Assembly: GCF_002443255.2 (NCBI RefSeq)
Contig: NW_019211456.1
Location: forward strand, 11,616,229-11,680,228
Direction of reading: 5' to 3'
Source: Varroa destructor
Lineage: Eukaryota > Arthropoda > Arachnida > Mesostigmata > Varroidae
DNA length: 64,000 bases
Below, piece after piece: positions 40,301-50,009 of this stretch; position 1 is the stretch's first letter, and each line of letters begins with the position of its first letter. The position numbers were made by a program, and so were the translations under genes. The notes under the pieces are model-generated. The model was not told where the DNA came from. It was given only the letters and a program-made list of their open reading frames with translations, and did no database searches.

Positions 40301-43300
40301 ACACCACAGGGACTGCCCGGTTATCTCTCCAATAGCGGTCACAAGCCCTCAATCGCTTCAAACAACTGTCTTCAAACAAAACAGCTGCCGCATTTCGCGT
40401 ACATTTAATATATTTTATGTACAACAATTGGCATCGTCAGGCCTTTCCGCTTTCGTATTGGTTATGTCAGAGCGCATGTCCATTAGCCATCTAAGCAATA
40501 CCTAAAAATGGGAAAAGTTTAAGATCATTTATTTCGAAGATCTTAACACATCAACATTATATATATGCACAGAAGAGGACGATTCAAAGTATTTTCGCCG
40601 AAAATAATTTTCGGCTTATTTGGTGAAAGGTTTTTAATAGCAGGGTCGACTGTTCATTTTCTAGACGACATATGTAATTATTGAAGTTCTGGAAGGTAAA
40701 ATTTTTCGCAATGAATTTTTCATGTTGTTCATTAGAGTTCACCAAAAAATGATGAATGCAGCTGGCTTTAAGCTGCCCATGCTTATATATAAAAGCTGAT
40801 GAACGTGCGACCTTGCAATTTCAAATCTTTGTCTTTCAGATGCTTTCAACACCTTGTCAAGTTGTCAGAAGACATGAGACTTGTTTTATCAACTCATAAG
40901 TGCGGTACCCTTTATCGATGCAGTTTAAATTTTTATCTGTTAAAAGGAAAATGGTTGGTTAGCTCTAAGGTCGCTAAGTGTCTAGACATCCCGTTCTTAG
41001 TGCTTGTTACATTTAGTGAGCAAAGAAAACCCGTGGTGCACAAATGTTACCCCTGTATGCAGTTGGCATAAGTAGTCTAAGATCTTTATTTGCCTACATG
41101 AAACTGTGTGAAGCTCATGTTGTGGTCCTGCTTCTTTATGCATTCGTAGTCCTAGAACCACTTAGGCCCGGGAATCTGAAGAAAAGAGATTTATTTTTAT
41201 AACTGAGCACAAATCTTATGTTGATCACTCAAGTTTCAGCTAGCCTCTGTAAGTGGTAGACCTGAGCGCCGATTTTAAACAGCTATGAAGAATCATAAAA
41301 AAAACAAAGGCTTTTCTGTACAAACAATCGAAAATAATTTGTACTTTGCCCTAAAGCTGTTTTGAATTGTGAAAAGATTAATTAATGTTGTGAAATAACA
41401 TATAATATGACATTTGCGCATGAACGTAAGCCCTTCTACAAAATAGAATACAATCTACATGGTAATAATACTAATGATAGCAGTGAGCTCGTGCTCTTTA
41501 TTCTTTAATAATTCGTCGCCTTCGTGCGTAACTTCTTTTGATGTCCTATCATTAAACAAAAATAATTACAGAGATACACTTATAGGCTGTTTTTCTATCA
41601 ACATTGTGGTTTTCAGCGAAAATGTGTACATTTTGTGTACACTGGCTGCCATGGCAATGCTAACAATTTCAAAACTTACGAAGAATGTCGGGATGAGTGC
41701 GAGATACCTCTAACCGGAGACTCCGGCGACTATGGTGAGTAGTTTCGGGATTTCTCACTACTTCAAATGCGTTTCAATCACAGTATAAATACTATCGCCT
41801 ATACAGAAAACCGCACCTGCCTGATGCGATACGCTAAACCAGAACAAGCAATTATCATATCTTTATTATAGGCCGCAACGTATCGCTCAATACGGCGGGT
41901 ACGTTAATTCTAATATAATGACTAACTTTATAACAACTCCAAAGTGGATCCTAGATAACCGCGTATGGCGTTCAGAACGTTTTTATATTTTCTATGTGGT
42001 TCTATAAAACTAAACCGCAGTCATGTTAATAACATAAAAAGCCATGATGGCAAAAATGAAGCTCAGGTAAATTGAGTGGACAAATTTCATCGGCGAAGAA
42101 ACGTCGATAGTTTCAGGCGGCCCCACGTTTCCAGGTGAGAGCGACCCCATACAGAAAGATTCATCCCATAGTGGTCCTGGAGGACACCGAACTGGTGGAG
42201 CAGGATCTATTGATTGCGTTGTTAGCAAGGTAATCATTTAGTTCATTTAAATTTAAAAAGTTTATTTCATCATTCATCTTATAGCTGCATCCGATACTGA
42301 GCTACGGGTGCACTAATAAATTTACTGCAGGCAGCTGCTGATTTTTCAGTGGATCATCACACAAAAATTCATTTATCAATCAAGAGTTTATGTATCCGTA
42401 TGCTACACGGTCTTAACAACGCCATGGACAACTACGATAATACTGCTGCATAGCACAAACTGCGCAGTAACCACGTGTCTCCTATCACAGGAGGTTAATT
42501 AGGAAACATAAAAGTCCATTGACCATTCTGTCCATACGTGATTATAAATATCGCCAATTCAGTTTTTTTTTTTATACACGACATGGACTGCTTTTTATGT
42601 AATCCTGTTTCTTACCTTATCATGTTATATATATATATATATATATATATAATAGGACCATAAAATCTTTACCTCTCTATACCCAGCTATGCGTACAATT
42701 ACATAAGTACTTCGTACTAAAATGACTTTGACCGCAAAACGAGCTCATTTTGCGGAATTAAGATAAAATATTGAAAAATGTGTCTCTAATATAGGTATGT
42801 ATATATACATATTTTGCTTGTTTGATATATAAGAATTATATTGAAAAGAAAAAGTATATAACAGCTTAGAAGAATGAATTAAGCAATTATAATAATTTCA
42901 GTGGACACCGTGGAGCCAGTGTTCACAGACCTGTGGAACTAGTCGCAAAGAACGGTAACAGCATTTTAATAATTCTAAATTATTTATTTTCACTAATGTA
43001 TTTTACCTTAGCTTTAATAGTTCCTACAGTCCTGAAAGAACTTGAAATCATATTAGAAGTACTTCGCCTCGCCTTACTCATATTCTTAGTTTAATATTCT
43101 ATTTCGTGATAATAATAATTATCTCTTCTTTATTGAATCCTGAAATTTCAGTTACCGACGAATAATCACGCCAGCCCAAAACGGTGGAAGACCGTGTCCT
43201 GAGAAACTGATACAACGTCGACGATGCGACACGCCACCTTGTCGTAAGTACCACTGCATCCTATAAACTTTGCTGGTTTGTGGCCTACGGCACAAGAAAG

Positions 43301-44209
43301 ATAGATAAAAAAAAAATGTTGTACGACTTTAGCAGAAAGAATATTAGGGGAGAACGGTAAAGTAACCGACCGGTGATGAGAATTCGTCGTATTCAGCTGT
43401 GTTTTCACATCAGCATAAACATCTAGATGCCATCATTAGGCAACACAGTTGGATAGAAAAAAAAAGAAAGGTCAGATTAAACCAATTGTGCAATTGCAAT
43501 ATAAATATTTTCGGTTTAGTTACTTTAAATAGTAAGTAAATCGGCAAATCATGTATTTATTGCAATATCATTCGAATCTCCCAAGGATTGAACTCTCTAT
43601 TCAACACAGCTCAGCCTTCATTTTTACTTGGGTGAGTTGTTACAAGCACAGACGGTGACATTGAAGTAAGTTTTACTTTTAGAATTATTTAGGAATAAGA
43701 CACCAAATGATTTTAATGAGATCTGTCTGATCAAGATGAAGTTGTCTCGTACTCAAATGAGTAGCGGTTCGTGTTTTGGTCTTTATTTACTACTAAAGCA
43801 TTATTTTGACTAATCAATTAACGTCTTATAGCTACCGAAATATCAAAAAACGTTTAACTCCTCTCGCCACCTAAAGTAGTATTAATTTGAATGATATTAA
43901 GAATCATTCCGGCCGTGAACTACGTACGCCGTTATATCGTACTGAGGATTCTGAGCAAATTTTGCTTTCCTGCGTAATATATTTTTGTTTGCAAAAAACT
44001 CAACATATGTTCCCTTTTTATTATATAGTATTTGAATAACGTAATGCCTCCACATGCGTATGCTTATGGAGACTTGTTAATAGCAAAGTATGTACTTGTG
44101 TAACTTATTCAACAGCAATAGATTGCCAATTGAGCCAGTGGACTCGCTGGGGCCCATGTTCAAAAACCTGCGGTAGCGGTTTTCGCGAACGCACTCGTTC
44201 TATTAAGAG
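22924..44209 (+). CDS. F-spondin (SPON1-like) with Kunitz domain
   Basis: A secreted matrix protein; F-spondins act in axon guidance and cell adhesion. Coding exons: 22924-23090, 26994-27130, 27490-27608, 29632-29765, 30215-30411, 30659-30810, 31246-31364, 31556-31694, 33789-33922, 34144-34226, 36804-36883, 37212-37282, 37572-37683, 37814-37882, 38260-38345, 38426-38529, 38909-38985, 41617-41734, 42117-42229, 42902-42954, 43152-43243 and 44116-44209. Every join keeps phase. The ATG at 22924 follows an in-frame stop at 22891, and a hydrophobic signal segment ([12 protein letters not shown]) precedes AAAQ. Domains by residue: Reeler about 63-185, Spondin_N about 190-390, three TSP1 repeats 461-634, Kunitz 636-688, a Gly/Ser/Pro-rich linker, then two TSP1 repeats 726-817. 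About 817 codons are firm. The exon after 44209 is unsettled. Intron 6 begins with GC instead of GT. I infer an SPON1 or Drosophila fat-spondin relative and leave the symbol blank. Confidence 0.93.
25285..25364. repeat. Compound (AT)n-(GT)n-(AT)n microsatellite in F-spondin intron 1
   Basis: Two AT runs of roughly 28 and 34 bp flank a GT-rich core (gtgtgtatgtgtgtgtgg). The run translates to Tyr-Ile repeats on both strands, so the short open frames here are not genes. Confidence 0.95.
26994..29765 (+). other. F-spondin Reeler domain exons
   Basis: Three exons code for the Reeler domain. They run from CSRKPQG and [19 protein letters not shown], through [21 protein letters not shown], to [10 protein letters not shown] and [15 protein letters not shown]. 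The last motif matches the TAPPxGxGCVxFxA signature of the domain. The acceptor at 26993 is preferred over the one at 27013 because only it keeps phase with the signal-peptide exon. Confidence 0.9.
30215..31694 (+). other. F-spondin Spondin_N domain exons
   Basis: Four exons carry the Spondin_N domain. Key blocks are [20 protein letters not shown] with THPKSYP, then [42 protein letters not shown] and [12 protein letters not shown]. These match the invariant THP, EYGG, PSPDW and WDAGT features of F-spondins. The first exon starts at 30215, completing a Lys codon split with the exon ending at 29765. Confidence 0.93.
32490..32830 (+). mobile_element. Small decayed LINE reverse transcriptase fragment
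   Basis: In the F-spondin intron between 31694 and 33789, broken plus-strand frames give pieces resembling the start of a LINE RT: LNYRPV near 32500, a segment resembling the HGFR box near 32575-32610, and [10 protein letters not shown] near 32702-32730, which matches the usual FxKAFDxV block. Stops and frameshifts separate them. It is too short and too decayed for clade assignment. Confidence 0.5.
36804..38529 (+). other. F-spondin TSP1 repeats 1-3
   Basis: Six exons make three thrombospondin type-1 repeats, two exons each: 36804 with 37212, 37572 with 37814, and 38260 with 38426. Repeat 2 reads [17 protein letters not shown] and repeat 3 reads [16 protein letters not shown]. Both have the usual WxxW and CxxTC or CxxSCG pattern. 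Repeat 1 is degenerate: [18 protein letters not shown] lacks the second Trp and the usual CG after the third Cys position. Confidence 0.9.
38909..41734 (+). other. F-spondin Kunitz (BPTI) domain, split over two exons
   Basis: Exon 38909-38985 codes [13 protein letters not shown] followed by [10 protein letters not shown]. Exon 41617-41734 codes [18 protein letters not shown] and TYEECRDEC. Together they give six cysteines in Kunitz order. The residue after the second Cys (P1) is Arg, which would favour trypsin-like targets. There are nine residues between the first two cysteines instead of the usual eight. The intron between the halves is about 2.6 kb and holds no other recognised exon. Confidence 0.9.
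42117..44209 (+). other. F-spondin linker and TSP1 repeats 4-5
   Basis: Exon 42117-42229 codes a Gly/Ser/Pro-rich linker ending IDCVVSK. Exon 42902-42954 ([18 protein letters not shown]) and exon 43152-43243 ([12 protein letters not shown] and RRRCDTPPC) complete repeat 4. Exon 44116-44209 begins repeat 5 with [20 protein letters not shown] and ends in phase 2. The second half of repeat 5, with its last three cysteines, was not found. Confidence 0.88.
42626..42651. repeat. (TA)n microsatellite in F-spondin intron 19
   Basis: About 13 TA units in the intron between 42229 and 42902. Confidence 0.9.
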
Positions 44210-44313
44210 GTTAGTGCACTCCGATTGTGTCGATATTGCTTAATTTAAGAATAAGATTTTTTCGCGGCTTCTCCAATTGCAAATCCTATTCTATGTATAT
44301 TTTGCACCCTCAG

Positions 44314-44365
44314 TTCAAATGAAGTTCCATTCGAATATCCCGCTACCATCAAGGATGCCAAGTAG
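44314..44365 (+). CDS. Candidate terminal exon of F-spondin
   Basis: An acceptor (ccctcag, ending 44313) in the required phase leads to 16 codons, NEVPFEYPATIKDAK after the junction Ser residues, then TAG at 44363-44365. With it the whole gene is 2502 nt, 833 residues. It lacks the cysteines that should finish TSP1 repeat 5. A rival exon opens at a phase-compatible acceptor near 44423 and reads to a stop at 44737, with only a weak NNCPE resemblance to a TSP1 repeat. Neither is convincing. Confidence 0.3.
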
Positions 44366-44955
44366 ATCTGCTGTATACAGTGGTTTTGGACTCGTCATTC
44401 GATTGATTTTAGCGTGCATCTCAGTTATCATGTGACTGTAGCTTGGTACAATAACTGCCCAGAGTCTCAAGCGAAAATTATAGTAACGTCCATTTGCATT
44501 TACTTCACTCTACCCGTGTCACGGATTATCATCACATCAGAAATCCGCGCCATGGAGGTGCTCAATGCGCTCCCACTTATGAAAGGACATACTGCGAGGG
44601 ACTTTCACCCTGCAGGTAAGAACTTCCTAATGATCATAAAAAACACGTCCACAACAAAACATTCGTGCAATGATATAACCATGGATATTCATGAAATGCT
44701 CGAATCTAAAAATTGCCGTAACGAAGATGCTGTATAGTTTATTCCCTAATCTTTTCTAACATATATAAAGAGCAGATTATTAATATGGTTATTACTCTTT
44801 TTCTATTAACATTGCAGACATTAATAAATGTAATGATCATGGTGATGATGTAACGCGGCAGTGTTGAGGCTTTGGTGTAAAACATTTATCACCACTTTTC
44901 TGTATACCTACGATTTTGAAAACTATGTTGATAATAATATTAATAATGATATTTT

Positions 44956-44961
44956 AATAAA
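44956..44961 (+). terminator. Candidate F-spondin poly(A) signal
   Basis: AATAAA on the plus strand, followed at once by a short A run, about 750 bp past the last firm F-spondin exon. Another AATAAA lies at 44823-44828. Either could end the transcript. Confidence 0.35.
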
Positions 44962-45603
44962 AAAAACGCATCTCAAGTAAGTGTTCTTCCTAAGTCTAAA
45001 CTGCCTACATGCCTTCGTTTCACAAGCCTAGAGAATAATGATGAATCACAAACGGACTAGAAAATGCGCAGTCGTGTAACTCCGACTCCCCTCAGAACGT
45101 GAGTGCACGTTTGGATTCTAACAATGGTAATTAATGGACTATAACAACAAAGCGAGGCCGTCAATGGTTTCCGGATTATCTGTTCAGAGGCGAACCGCAC
45201 ATACATTGATTAGATGTGCATTCTGATCGTAGATGAGGAAATATATAAATTAATTTTGCTGTTCAGTACTTTGTAACTTTCTTAGTATGTACTTCAACCC
45301 GAAAGACTCGATAGTGACACAAGCTCCGTTCACTTGTTCGGTTTGCACAGGACACCGCTTCGGTGAAGTTCGTTCATTGTTAAGCCAATAGTAAAGACAG
45401 CGTGTTACGAGCAAAAAGTGACTCGCCTTGTTTATTATGTTGTTCAATCGTTATCGGCACGCAATTTTCGCTCTACATTGCATTGTCAATATACACGGTA
45501 TTTATCACTATCTGCTAAAACCGAAGGGCATGGCCGTTACCATGCCTTACTTTTTTTTCACCTTAAACTAATAATGTATGAAATTCCTGTGGCTATGGTG
45601 CGA

Positions 45604-45641
45604 CAGTCCCATATGTGGCACACAGTCCCATATGTGGCACA
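45604..45641. repeat. 19-bp tandem duplication
   Basis: cagtcccatatgtggcaca occurs twice in direct, perfect tandem at 45604-45622 and 45623-45641, in the convergent intergenic region. Confidence 0.95.
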
Positions 45642-46028
45642 AGAAAAAAGCACCTAAAATTAAGGCTTATTAACATCCTCGAGTCGTATCAGTGAACCCC
45701 TCCTTTTTGACTGGATCTGTTCAAGCACTACGAAAGTTTCTACTCTATAGTCACGACTGCAACAAATTAAAATCACGGCACCTCTGTTTACTTATATTCG
45801 TAATATCCTCACGACAAGATCATGCAAAAGCACCGCACACTTTAATTCCCAAAACAATGCATTTACCAGCAGCAAAGATAGAACTGAAACAACTAACAAA
45901 CTCGATATTGTTCAAACTACTACGTTAATCGCAAGCAGTGTCGTTGCGTAGCCCGGTAGAGAATTTTTTTGGTTCTGTGTTTCAATATCGCCGGGGGTTT
46001 CAAATATACACTATGTGACAGACTTTCT

Positions 46029-47042
46029 TCACAGAGCTGGGTTGATCTTTGCTTTTGCTGTAAGTTCACGGCCCAATGAAAACTCATATTCTCTCGTAGG
46101 ATCACGAAAAGCCTCGCTGAGCTCTCTCACTGTCATTGCTAATCGGGTCTCACTAACGTGTTCCCGCAATACGGAATGATGCCACTGAAAGCGAGCTTCG
46201 TCCGCCACAAGGACCACGCTCCGACGTGGCAATGCGACATGAACGACGTCGCCAGCTTTAGCTCGCACTTCGTCGTTCGTAATATTTTCCTTTTTGTCTT
46301 TCTTTCTAACACATTCTGTAGCTCCTAGCTGCTCCAGCCCAGCACAACTATGCGTTCGGCTCAGTCTGCAAATATTGTCGGTGGTCAGAGCGTAATTCTC
46401 ATTATTTTTTGTCAATTCTGTAACAGAGGAGATGTTGGTCTGAGTGAGATCACTGAAGTCTTGAGCCCTTGAAAAGGTCAAAACGGTGGCCCCTTGTAGG
46501 TTCAGGGTTACAAGTCGTTCACCCCATAACCAAAAGTCATCGAAATGAGGATCAATGCAGGATCCTCTCTCTGGACTGTACTTAAGGTTACACAGTTCAA
46601 TTGGATTAAAATCACGCATACTTTCCTCTGGGAGAGACGAAAAGCTCCCCATAACTATGTCCATATATGAAGGAAAGCCCTGAAACGCATCAGTTTTTAC
46701 GCGTTGCTTCTTGAAGTTGACTTTAGGTCCAAAGTCTTGTTTTCGACGACCTGACTGAGATTCGATCCACGGCGAACGCTCAACATTCTCTTGTAAAAAC
46801 TCTTCGTGGCGTTCAGAAATTGCCTCCTCCGCTACCTGAATGCCTGGTACACGAATAACGCCTTTTAGCAACTCACCACTTTCTGAATTCACTTCAAAAC
46901 ACAAGCAGCACCTTGGGCAGAAGACAAACGTTCTCCGTATTGCTGACACGTTTAAACGCTGGCCCGGTACGCGGCCACGGTATACCTCGCAAAGAATACA
47001 AGCCCGCACGCCCTTGCAACTGCATTGCGCTAATAGAGCCAT
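46029..47042 (-). CDS. ALKBH4: AlkB homologue 4, Fe(II)/2-oxoglutarate dioxygenase
   Basis: ALKBH4 is a dioxygenase reported to demethylate actin (and to act on DNA N6-methyladenine). The protein is 337 residues in a single exon. The first ATG is at 47040-47042. The frame stays open a few codons further up but without another ATG, and the family N-terminus fits this start. Residues 7-19 hold the Cys cluster CSCKGVRACILCE, close to the human protein. SQSGRRKQDFGPKVNF is near 96-111, and CNLKYSPERGSCIDPHFDDF carries the HxD iron ligands (His166, Asp168). RFQWHHSV holds the distal His (about 289), and Arg300/Arg306 in TRLAMTVREL fit 2-oxoglutarate binding. Human is 302 residues. The extra length lies in a polar, low-similarity insert around residues 195-262. 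It is convergent with F-spondin, and LYRM2 lies 775 bp upstream on the same strand. Confidence 0.95.
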   Translation of the reverse strand: MALLAQCSCKGVRACILCEVYRGRVPGQRLNVSAIRRTFVFCPRCCLCFEVNSESGELLKGVIRVPGIQVAEEAISERHEEFLQENVERSPWIESQSGRRKQDFGPKVNFKKQRVKTDAFQGFPSYMDIVMGSFSSLPEESMRDFNPIELCNLKYSPERGSCIDPHFDDFWLWGERLVTLNLQGATVLTFSRAQDFSDLTQTNISSVTELTKNNENYALTTDNICRLSRTHSCAGLEQLGATECVRKKDKKENITNDEVRAKAGDVVHVALPRRSVVLVADEARFQWHHSVLREHVSETRLAMTVRELSEAFRDPTREYEFSLGRELTAKAKINPAL

Positions 47043-47816
47043 AATAATACTAATAATTGAACACAGCACAAAGACAAAGATCCCAATTATCGCACTACTC
47101 GGCTAGTACAGAGGTCTGCAAATATACCGTAGACAGTACAAACGCTCCATCCTATCTTTATGATTAGTTATTACTATTACTGTAGCTCTATTATCTATGC
47201 ATTGTACATTTTTCAGATTTTGTTGCTTTTAGCTCGTTACTAGCTTCCTGCTATGGCATCTTTTCAAAAAGACAAATAACTACATTGTTGTTGTTGTTGT
47301 CTATTCTGAAGAAAGTTCACGTCCTCGATTCCTCTGCGACACGTTGCTGTTAATTGCGTAAATAGATTTGGATGAATATCTATAGCAAATAGACGCTATT
47401 CGTTAAGGATACAGATTTTCTCGCACTCAAATAAGAGTCTCGGATAAAGTCATGCACCACTCGGCAGGTGTTGCATGACGTCAAGCACTTTTTCTTGAAT
47501 TTCCTACACGATACGCTAATTATCATTGGTCGAAAATGAAAAGTAGACGAAGTGCTTTAGGAAGTAGATGAGTTAATTGCGTTAGCAAAATCTAGGATTG
47601 TATTTGCATATTATATTTGAAATTTGTCGACGTGCCGCTGGACACATTAGCCACAATGTGTGCTATGGCTAATGTTGTCGTTGTTGCAGCTAATGTTGTT
47701 ATAGTGGTTGTATTTGTTGATGTTGTTGACGATGCTAGTTTGATGTATAGGCCGTAAGGATAAGAATAGCGTCTGGCTTCCCGTAGCGTTGACGATGTAC
47801 TAAGGGCACGCGGTGC
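47043..47816. other. Spacer between LYRM2 and ALKBH4
   Basis: About 775 bp that must contain the LYRM2 3' UTR and ALKBH4 promoter/5' UTR. Short GTT-rich runs occur near 47286-47301 and 47660-47730. No gene was seen. Confidence 0.5.
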
Positions 47817-48686
47817 TTATTTCGCCAGCTGCAGAGACGCATGCAGTTCTTTGAGAGCGAGCTTGCCCCGTGCCAGGTGCATCTTGATCGCCTCCTACAG
47901 TAAAATTAAACAATAACTTTGTTGTAACATTAGGACTTCCTGAGAATTAATCATCGATTATCATTTGAACGTTTACGCTGGTGCCACATACGCAAGTGGT
48001 GAGTGAGGAAAGAAAACAAGGCCGAACGTACACAAGTCGCTAACTATATTCTATTGACATGAAACACCCTACTAGACTAAGGACAATCGCACCTGCATTC
48101 GAATACATAATTATGTAGGATCTGTTATACCTGCTATGGGTAAGAGGTATTTGTGTGCACAATTTTCTTTTGTATTGCAGCGGTTAGTACACATGTAGCA
48201 TTATATAATTTAGAGCTTAAAAAGCATTTATTCAACTGAAATTTCGGTGCACACAAGGTTCACTCAAAGAAAACGAATGATTTCGCTCGAAAACGTGTCG
48301 TAAACGAGCAGTTCACCGAACCAAAACTGAAATTTCTGGAAAAGGATGACGAAAAATGTCTTTTACAATGACAAGTAGCTGCTCCGGTGGGTGCGCGTTT
48401 ACCTAGTAATAAACGAACTCCTGTTATTCTTTACTGCTATTGCTGCGAAATTTATCCACGACAGCTGCACCTAACACGGATATACGCTGTCATCAACCAA
48501 ATAACAAACGTGACATAAGTGTTCACTTACAGGGTCCTGTAGATGTCTACAGCTCTCGAAGTCCTGGCGAGCCCACTGACGGATCTCTTTAGCTTGATCC
48601 TTGTTGTCAAGCTGACGCAGCGATCGTAGGATGTCCCGGTATAGTTTCAGTGATTGCTGACGGAGCATGAACTGCGTGAAAGTAGC
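47817..48686 (-). CDS. LYRM2: LYR motif-containing protein 2 (5' exon missing)
   Basis: LYRM2 is a small mitochondrial LYR/SDHAF1-family protein linked to complex I assembly and activity. Two exons are seen. Exon 48531-48686 codes ATFTQFMLRQQSLKLYRDIL, with the LYR-family signature at KLYR, then IRQWARQDFESCR. The final exon, 47817-47894, codes EAIKMHLARGKLALKELHAS and ends at TAA 47817-47819. The join is phase 0. Together they give 77 residues, against 88 in human LYRM2, whose MAASRLPPATLTLKQF start shows that a short upstream leader exon is missing here. The acceptor at 48687-48688 supports that. The Met within the first exon could alternatively start a leaderless form. A GC-rich spot near 49730-49760 is a possible promoter. 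Confidence 0.9.
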
Positions 48687-49225
48687 CTGTCACCAGATAT
48701 GACATATGGACATGTGCACTTGAAAATATATGATGTGCTAAATACCTTAATTAAGGAAACAATCTTGTAATTACTAAGGCAATTGCTATTGTCAAAAAGC
48801 ATGGTATCCAAGCCAACCGCTATATATACACACTCCCATACACTTACGCAACATCCTCTCGAATATCCAACTCAGGGTAAATGAGGCCCCCACAATATAG
48901 CGAAGAGCTACCGTTCGTATTAACGTGACTAAAGACAGTCAATCAGGTGGCTAAGCTGCAGTATATATCTACTATATATATTAGAGCATCAAACTTTTAC
49001 GTTTGTCTTCGCTGCAGTGTCGCACACCAAATGCTTGGACGTACGTGCGAAATACTGTTCGAAGCAATGCTTTGTGTCATGATACAAACAAGCCAGACCA
49101 TTTTACCGTGGATAACTACTTCTCAGCAATATCCAATCAATATCTCACGCGGTTCCGTTCTCTAACTTCCGTAGTCGCTCGAGTACAGAAACCCCACAGA
49201 GCTAATGAGATCCGTGGCAACACAA

Positions 49226-49255
49226 CCAACGCGTCTATTCAATTCTCGAATGAAA
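49226..49255 (+). repeat. 30-bp direct repeat, copy 1
   Basis: The 30-bp string beginning ccaacgcgtctattcaattc and ending ctcgaatgaaa is identical at 49226-49255 and 49980-50009, 754 bp apart. The flanking sequences do not match. Confidence 0.9.
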
Positions 49256-49979
49256 GTTCAGCCTTAATTTAAACCATTCCTCATGAGAAAAAATACTCCT
49301 TCTAGGCCGCTCAACCATACAACAATTCTAGAAAATCAATTTACATACGAATCAGGTGAGCTGATTTACAGATAACATGATACACCTTCAAATAAAAACT
49401 TCAGTCTCGGATATGGTATTTACGAAATTTTCAGATAACACTACAAACGAGATTATGAACGTCATCCATGTCACGCACACAGTCTACCTCCAGCAGCATG
49501 ACTGATATTACCAATTATTTTACATTAAGGAAGAGTAGACGGGTGGCAAAAGCGCAGTAATGAACGAGGTGAACACATGGCGTACACTCCTTCAACATGT
49601 TTATGGGTAGCTTATACAGATTTACGTCTAGGGCAATCACTGATCAATGATAAAAATCGAACCGATACACCGAGTTCCGAACAGCAAAAGACATTTGGCT
49701 GAAGGTTTAGAGAGGCGTCGCAATCTGCAGGCGCCGGCGGCGGCATTTGCTGTCTCTCGCTCATCGTTCACTTGTCAAGCGCGCAGTGTTTACATCAGAC
49801 ATTACCGTAGCTAAGGTCGCTATTGTTGCCACTAGCGTTGACGCTATTACGGTACAAGCGTTCCATGTTGTACCTTTTTAACAGGCTACACGGACTTGCG
49901 CGGTTGTGGTGCCTACCTTCCCTTTACCATATTCCCATATCAACAGGATGTTTACGCGGCTACCCGTTGCGACTAAACT

Positions 49980-50009
49980 CCAACGCGTCTATTCAATTCT
50001 CGAATGAAA
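49980..50009 (+). repeat. 30-bp direct repeat, copy 2
   Basis: Second exact copy of the repeat at 49226-49255. It could mark the two ends of an inserted element or be a short dispersed repeat. Confidence 0.9.

Larger units (their letters stand above)
44366..46028. other. Convergent intergenic region
   Basis: The stretch between the F-spondin 3' end and the ALKBH4 stop codon probably contains both 3' UTRs. A 107-codon open frame at 44414-44737 is unassigned. A 19-bp tandem duplication is at 45604-45641. No other gene was recognised. Confidence 0.4.

Noticed and set aside
39469..41071. Open frames of 75-90 codons in the Kunitz intron (39469, 40278, 40799)
   Set aside because: They show no conserved domain, no matching splice sites and no phase compatibility needed to join the two Kunitz halves, which already fit directly.
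47043..47069. Nine-codon N-terminal extension of ALKBH4
   Set aside because: The extended frame would begin with GTG. The first ATG at 47042 places the Cys cluster at the distance seen in other ALKBH4 proteins.
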